In this document: positions 61,450 to 64,000 of the stretch, in pieces
How positions within the stretch are numbered: the stretch's first letter is position 1
Layout: every line of letters begins with the position of its first letter
Origin: Comamonas koreensis
GTDB lineage: Bacteria; Pseudomonadota; Gammaproteobacteria; Burkholderiales; Burkholderiaceae_C
Direction: 5' to 3'
Length of the DNA stretch: 64,000 bases
Assembly: GCF_014076495.1 (NCBI RefSeq)
Contig: NZ_CP043575.1
Coordinates: 3,100,001 to 3,164,000, forward strand
Notes under the pieces: model-generated
The model's database searches: none
What the model was told of the DNA's origin: nothing
What the model saw: only the letters and a program-made list of their open reading frames with translations
Made by a program: the position numbers and the translations under genes

Positions 61450-62430
61450 TCAGGCAGCTTTTTGCGTGGCGGCCTGCGCCGATGCGTCATCCGGTGCCGT
61501 CGCCGACACGGCCTGCAGCACCACCTCGCGCTTCAAGGTCGGCACAAAGCTCTCGATGAACTGCAGCGCATAGGCGCGCAGCCACACGCCCTTGCGCAGT
61601 GCAATGCGGGTGGTGTTGACCTTGAACAAATGGCCCGCGTCGATGGCGCGCAGGTTGCGGTCGCGCTCCTCATCAAAGGCGATGGAGGCGACGATGCCGA
61701 TGCCCATGCCCAGCTCGACATAGGTCTTGATCACGTCAGCATCCATGGCGGTCAGCACCACATTGGGCGTGACCTCGGCGGCGGCAAACGACTCATCAAT
61801 GTGCGAGCGGCCGGTGTAACCCTGCTCATAGGTGATGATCGGAAAGCGCACCAGCGATTGCAAGGTCAGCGGCCTTCCAGCCTCTTGCTGGGCCAGCAAG
61901 GGGTGGCCTGGGGGCACGACCACCGAGTGGGTCCAGCGGTAACCCGGCAGGGTCGCCAAGCTCGCATAGCCGGTGAGCGCTTCGGTGGCCACGCCGATAT
62001 CGGCCGCGCCACTCAGCAGCATCTCAGCGACCTGCCGGGGCGAGCCCTGGTGCAGGTGCAGGGCCACATCGGGAAACTGCTCACGAAAATCGCGCACCAC
62101 CAGCGGCAGCGCGTAGCGCGCCTGCGAGTGAGTGGCGGCAATGCTCAGTTGGCCGCTGCGGCTGGCATGAAAATCGGCACCAGCGCGGCGCAGGTTTTCG
62201 GACTCCAGCAGCAGGCGGTCCACGATCGGCAAAATGGCCTCACCCGGTGGGGTCAGCCCGGTCAGGCGCTTGCCGGCGCGGATAAAGATGTCCACACCCA
62301 GCTCGTCTTCCAACTCGCGGATCTGGCGGCTCACGCCTGGCTGCGAGGTGTAGAGCACATGCGCCACCTCGGTCAGGTTGTAGCCATTGCGGGCGGCTTC
62401 GCGCACGGCCCGCAGTTGCTGAAAATTCAT
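61450..62430 (-). CDS. cysB: CysB-family LysR regulator of sulfur assimilation
   Basis: A 326-residue LysR-type regulator of the CysB/Cbl subgroup: MNFQQLRAVREAARNGYNLTEVAHVLYTSQPGVSRQIRELEDELG is the DNA-binding domain, and FPIITYEQGYTGRSHIDESF and ADVIKTYVELGMGIGIVASIAF are the inducer-binding signatures of CysB. CysB activates sulfate uptake and cysteine synthesis genes in response to N-acetylserine. The start at 62430 is chosen because AAGGTG lies six bases upstream; ATG 62439 sits almost on that site. It follows the sulfate-binding protein gene by 61 bp. Confidence 0.93.
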   Translation of the reverse strand: MNFQQLRAVREAARNGYNLTEVAHVLYTSQPGVSRQIRELEDELGVDIFIRAGKRLTGLTPPGEAILPIVDRLLLESENLRRAGADFHASRSGQLSIAATHSQARYALPLVVRDFREQFPDVALHLHQGSPRQVAEMLLSGAADIGVATEALTGYASLATLPGYRWTHSVVVPPGHPLLAQQEAGRPLTLQSLVRFPIITYEQGYTGRSHIDESFAAAEVTPNVVLTAMDADVIKTYVELGMGIGIVASIAFDEERDRNLRAIDAGHLFKVNTTRIALRKGVWLRAYALQFIESFVPTLKREVVLQAVSATAPDDASAQAATQKAA

Positions 62431-62449
62431 AACATTCACCTTTGTGGAC

Positions 62450-62477
62450 CCAGCCGCCAGGGGTCCCCGGCGGCTGG
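62450..62477 (-). terminator. Hairpin between sbp and cysB
   Basis: Perfect 9-bp stem CCAGCCGCC/GGCGGCTGG around the loop AGGGGTCCCC, which can itself fold. On the minus strand it is followed by GTCCACAAAGGTG, with no T-run, ending close to the cysB ribosome-binding site, so it may attenuate or only separate cysB from sbp. Confidence 0.5.
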
Positions 62478-62491
62478 TTCAGCGTCCTTGC

Positions 62492-63538
62492 TTATTTCTT
62501 GGTGTAGATCTGGTCAAAGCTGCCGCCATCGGCAAAGTGCGCAGCGTCGGCCTTGGTCCAGCCGCCAAAGGCCTCATCGATGGTGAAGAGCTTGAGCGTC
62601 GCGAACTGGCTGGCGTATTTGGCTTTGGCCGCTTCGGCGGTGGGGCGGTAGAAGTTGCGGCCGGCAATGTCCTGGCCTTCGTCCGAGTACAGGTACTGCA
62701 GGTAGGCATCGGCAATCTTGCGCGTGCCGCGCTTGTCCACCACCTTGTCGACGACGGTCACCGTGGGCTCGGCCAGGATCGACAGCGAGGGGGTGACGAT
62801 CTCGAACTTCTCGGGGCCAAACTCCTTCAATGCCAGGTAGGCCTCGTTTTCCCAGGCCAGCAGCACATCGCCCTGGCCGCGCTGCACAAAGGTCACGGTC
62901 GAGCCACGCGCGCCGGTGTCGAGAATCGGCACATTCTTGAACAGCTTGGTGATGTAGTCCTTGGCACCGGCCTCACCGCCATAGTTGCGTTTGCCAAACT
63001 CCCAGGCGGCCAGGTAGTTCCAGCGCGCGCCGCCGCTGGTCTTGGGGTTGGGCGTGATCACCTTGACATCGGGCTTGATCAGATCGCCCCAGTCCTTGAT
63101 GCCCTTGGGATTGCCCTTTTTGACCAGGAACACAATGGTCGAGGTGTAAGGCGCGCTGTTGAGCGGCAGGCGCTTTTGCCAATCGGCCGGCACCAGCTGG
63201 CCGTATTTGTTCAGTGCATCAATGTCACCGGCCAAGGCCAAGGTGGCCACATCGGCCTCGATGCCATCGATGATGGCCCGCGCCTGCTTGCCCGAGCCGC
63301 CATGCGACTGCTTGATCGTCACGGTCTGGCCGGTCGTGTCCTTCCAGTGCTTGGCAAAGGCCTGGTTGAACTGGTTGTACAGCTCACGGGTCGGGTCGTA
63401 GGACACGTTGAGCAAGGTCACTGGTGCTGGTGCCTGGGCATGGGCTGCGCCGCTAAAAACAGCGGGCGCCAGCGCCATCAGAGACGCGACTGCGGCTGCG
63501 GCTATCGGAAACTTGATAAAGTGGCGGCGTTGTTGCAT
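62492..63538 (-). CDS. sbp: Sulfate ABC transporter substrate-binding protein
   Basis: A 348-residue periplasmic protein. A signal peptide (~1-34, ending SGAAHA) precedes the sulfate-binding fold: [72 protein letters not shown] and [27 protein letters not shown]. These are the Sbp/CysP hallmarks. It normally works with CysT, CysW and CysA; none is adjacent here, since cysB follows directly. Confidence 0.95.
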   Translation of the reverse strand: MQQRRHFIKFPIAAAAVASLMALAPAVFSGAAHAQAPAPVTLLNVSYDPTRELYNQFNQAFAKHWKDTTGQTVTIKQSHGGSGKQARAIIDGIEADVATLALAGDIDALNKYGQLVPADWQKRLPLNSAPYTSTIVFLVKKGNPKGIKDWGDLIKPDVKVITPNPKTSGGARWNYLAAWEFGKRNYGGEAGAKDYITKLFKNVPILDTGARGSTVTFVQRGQGDVLLAWENEAYLALKEFGPEKFEIVTPSLSILAEPTVTVVDKVVDKRGTRKIADAYLQYLYSDEGQDIAGRNFYRPTAEAAKAKYASQFATLKLFTIDEAFGGWTKADAAHFADGGSFDQIYTKK

Positions 63539-63846
63539 GGAACACTTTCAGAATGGCAAAAGTCGTAGGGCTTGTTAGGCTTGAACACATTCTGAAACGC
63601 GGCCATAAAAACTCAAACTACTATTAATTCAGTTTTTTATGACTGAAACTTATTAACAAGACGCGAAAACGCATCTGCCAGGCCCGGTTTCGGGACTGGC
63701 AAGGCAGGAAGCTCGCCAATGCCCCAACTCTGGTTGGCAGTGTGGGCAAAGCAGGCCATGCTGGGCAACCGCCCGCAGACTGCGGCAGCATCGGGCAAGC
63801 ACCCTGCCAGTGCAACAGCGTCAACCCAACGAAGGAAGCATCTCCC
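63539..63846. other. Divergent sbp/yggX intergenic region, 308 bp
   Basis: An AT-rich patch at 63605-63660 (ACTACTATTAATTCAG, TTTTTTATGACTGAAAC) next to the sbp side is a plausible CysB-controlled promoter region, since CysB boxes are AT-rich. The right part is GC-rich with no recognised gene. GAAGGAAG at 63829-63836 is the ribosome-binding site of yggX. Confidence 0.55.
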
Positions 63847-64000
63847 ATGGCACGTATGGTCAACTGCGTCAAACTGCACAAAGAAGCCGAGGGCCTCGAC
63901 TTTCCCCCCTACCCTGGTGAGCTGGGCAAGCGCCTGTGGGAAAACGTCAGCAAGGAAGCCTGGGCTGGCTGGCTCAAGCACCAGACCATGCTGGTCAACG
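63847..64000 (+). CDS. yggX: Fe(2+)-trafficking protein YggX (5' part, cut by window edge)
   Basis: The first 51 codons of a small oxidative-damage protection protein. [38 protein letters not shown] and HQTMLVN match the N-terminal half of YggX, including the conserved Cys near residue 7. YggX binds ferrous iron and protects Fe-S clusters from oxidants. The gene is complete upstream, with GAAGGAAG about ten bases before the ATG, and runs off the right edge. Confidence 0.93.
   Translation, partial: MARMVNCVKLHKEAEGLDFPPYPGELGKRLWENVSKEAWAGWLKHQTMLVN

Noticed and set aside
63637..63981. Minus-strand open frame of 114 codons overlapping the sbp/yggX gap
   Set aside because: It is antisense to the recognisable start of yggX and lacks a ribosome-binding site.

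Overview
This is a GC-rich (mid-60s %) betaproteobacterial chromosome segment. The gene order smc-zipA-ligA, the codon use and the family assignments point to Comamonadaceae, plausibly Comamonas or a close relative; this is inferred from gene content, not from a search. The window is densely coded, with short intergenic gaps and no recognisable tRNA, rRNA, CRISPR array, insertion sequence or prophage. Most genes are core or metabolic.

Layout. 1-3,470: a zeta-class GST isomerase (cut by the left edge) divergent from a fumarylpyruvate/fumarylacetoacetate hydrolase-type gene, a zinc-ribbon NUDIX hydrolase, a secreted protein and a histone H1-like basic protein. 3,600-10,560 (minus): smc, zipA, ligA. 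10,900-15,500 (plus): selO-msrB, yciB, bolA, a secreted parvulin isomerase and gloA. 15,550-18,120: a membrane diguanylate cyclase, an unusually AT-rich gap, and a small protein resembling a free-standing RNA polymerase alpha C-terminal domain. 18,400-22,790: gluconate/Entner-Doudoroff genes gntK-edd-eda, divergent from a LacI-family regulator with two matching operator palindromes. 22,800-33,310: a YdcF-like membrane protein, then a complete propionyl-CoA to succinyl-CoA module apart from the epimerase (mutase, MeaB, both carboxylase subunits) with three uncharacterised passenger genes and a divergent GntR/FCD regulator.

33,300-48,000: flavoprotein, moaA-mobA-thioredoxin, adenylate cyclase with FHA domain, LD-carboxypeptidase with a histidine-rich leader, BON protein, SulP transporter, TrhO, DoxX/pirin with a divergent LysR regulator, FAD oxidoreductase and gluQ. 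47,580-50,880 (minus): the most unusual locus, a tight three-gene operon of an acyl-CoA dehydrogenase-fold protein lacking the usual catalytic Glu, a PhnD-like binding protein with no signal peptide, and a TusA-like/di-iron ferritin-like fusion. 51,190-60,450: trmB, an AstE/AspA-type hydrolase, three SDRs, an acyl-CoA synthetase, an RluA-type pseudouridine synthase, a thiolase and peptidase E. 60,600-64,000: an M48 lipoprotein protease, sulfate-binding protein plus CysB-type regulator, and the start of an Fe(2+)-trafficking protein (YggX).

Starts were chosen from family length, ribosome-binding sites and signal peptides; terminators are called only where a stem and, usually, a T-run can be read directly. 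Functions are assigned by recognisable motifs without database search.
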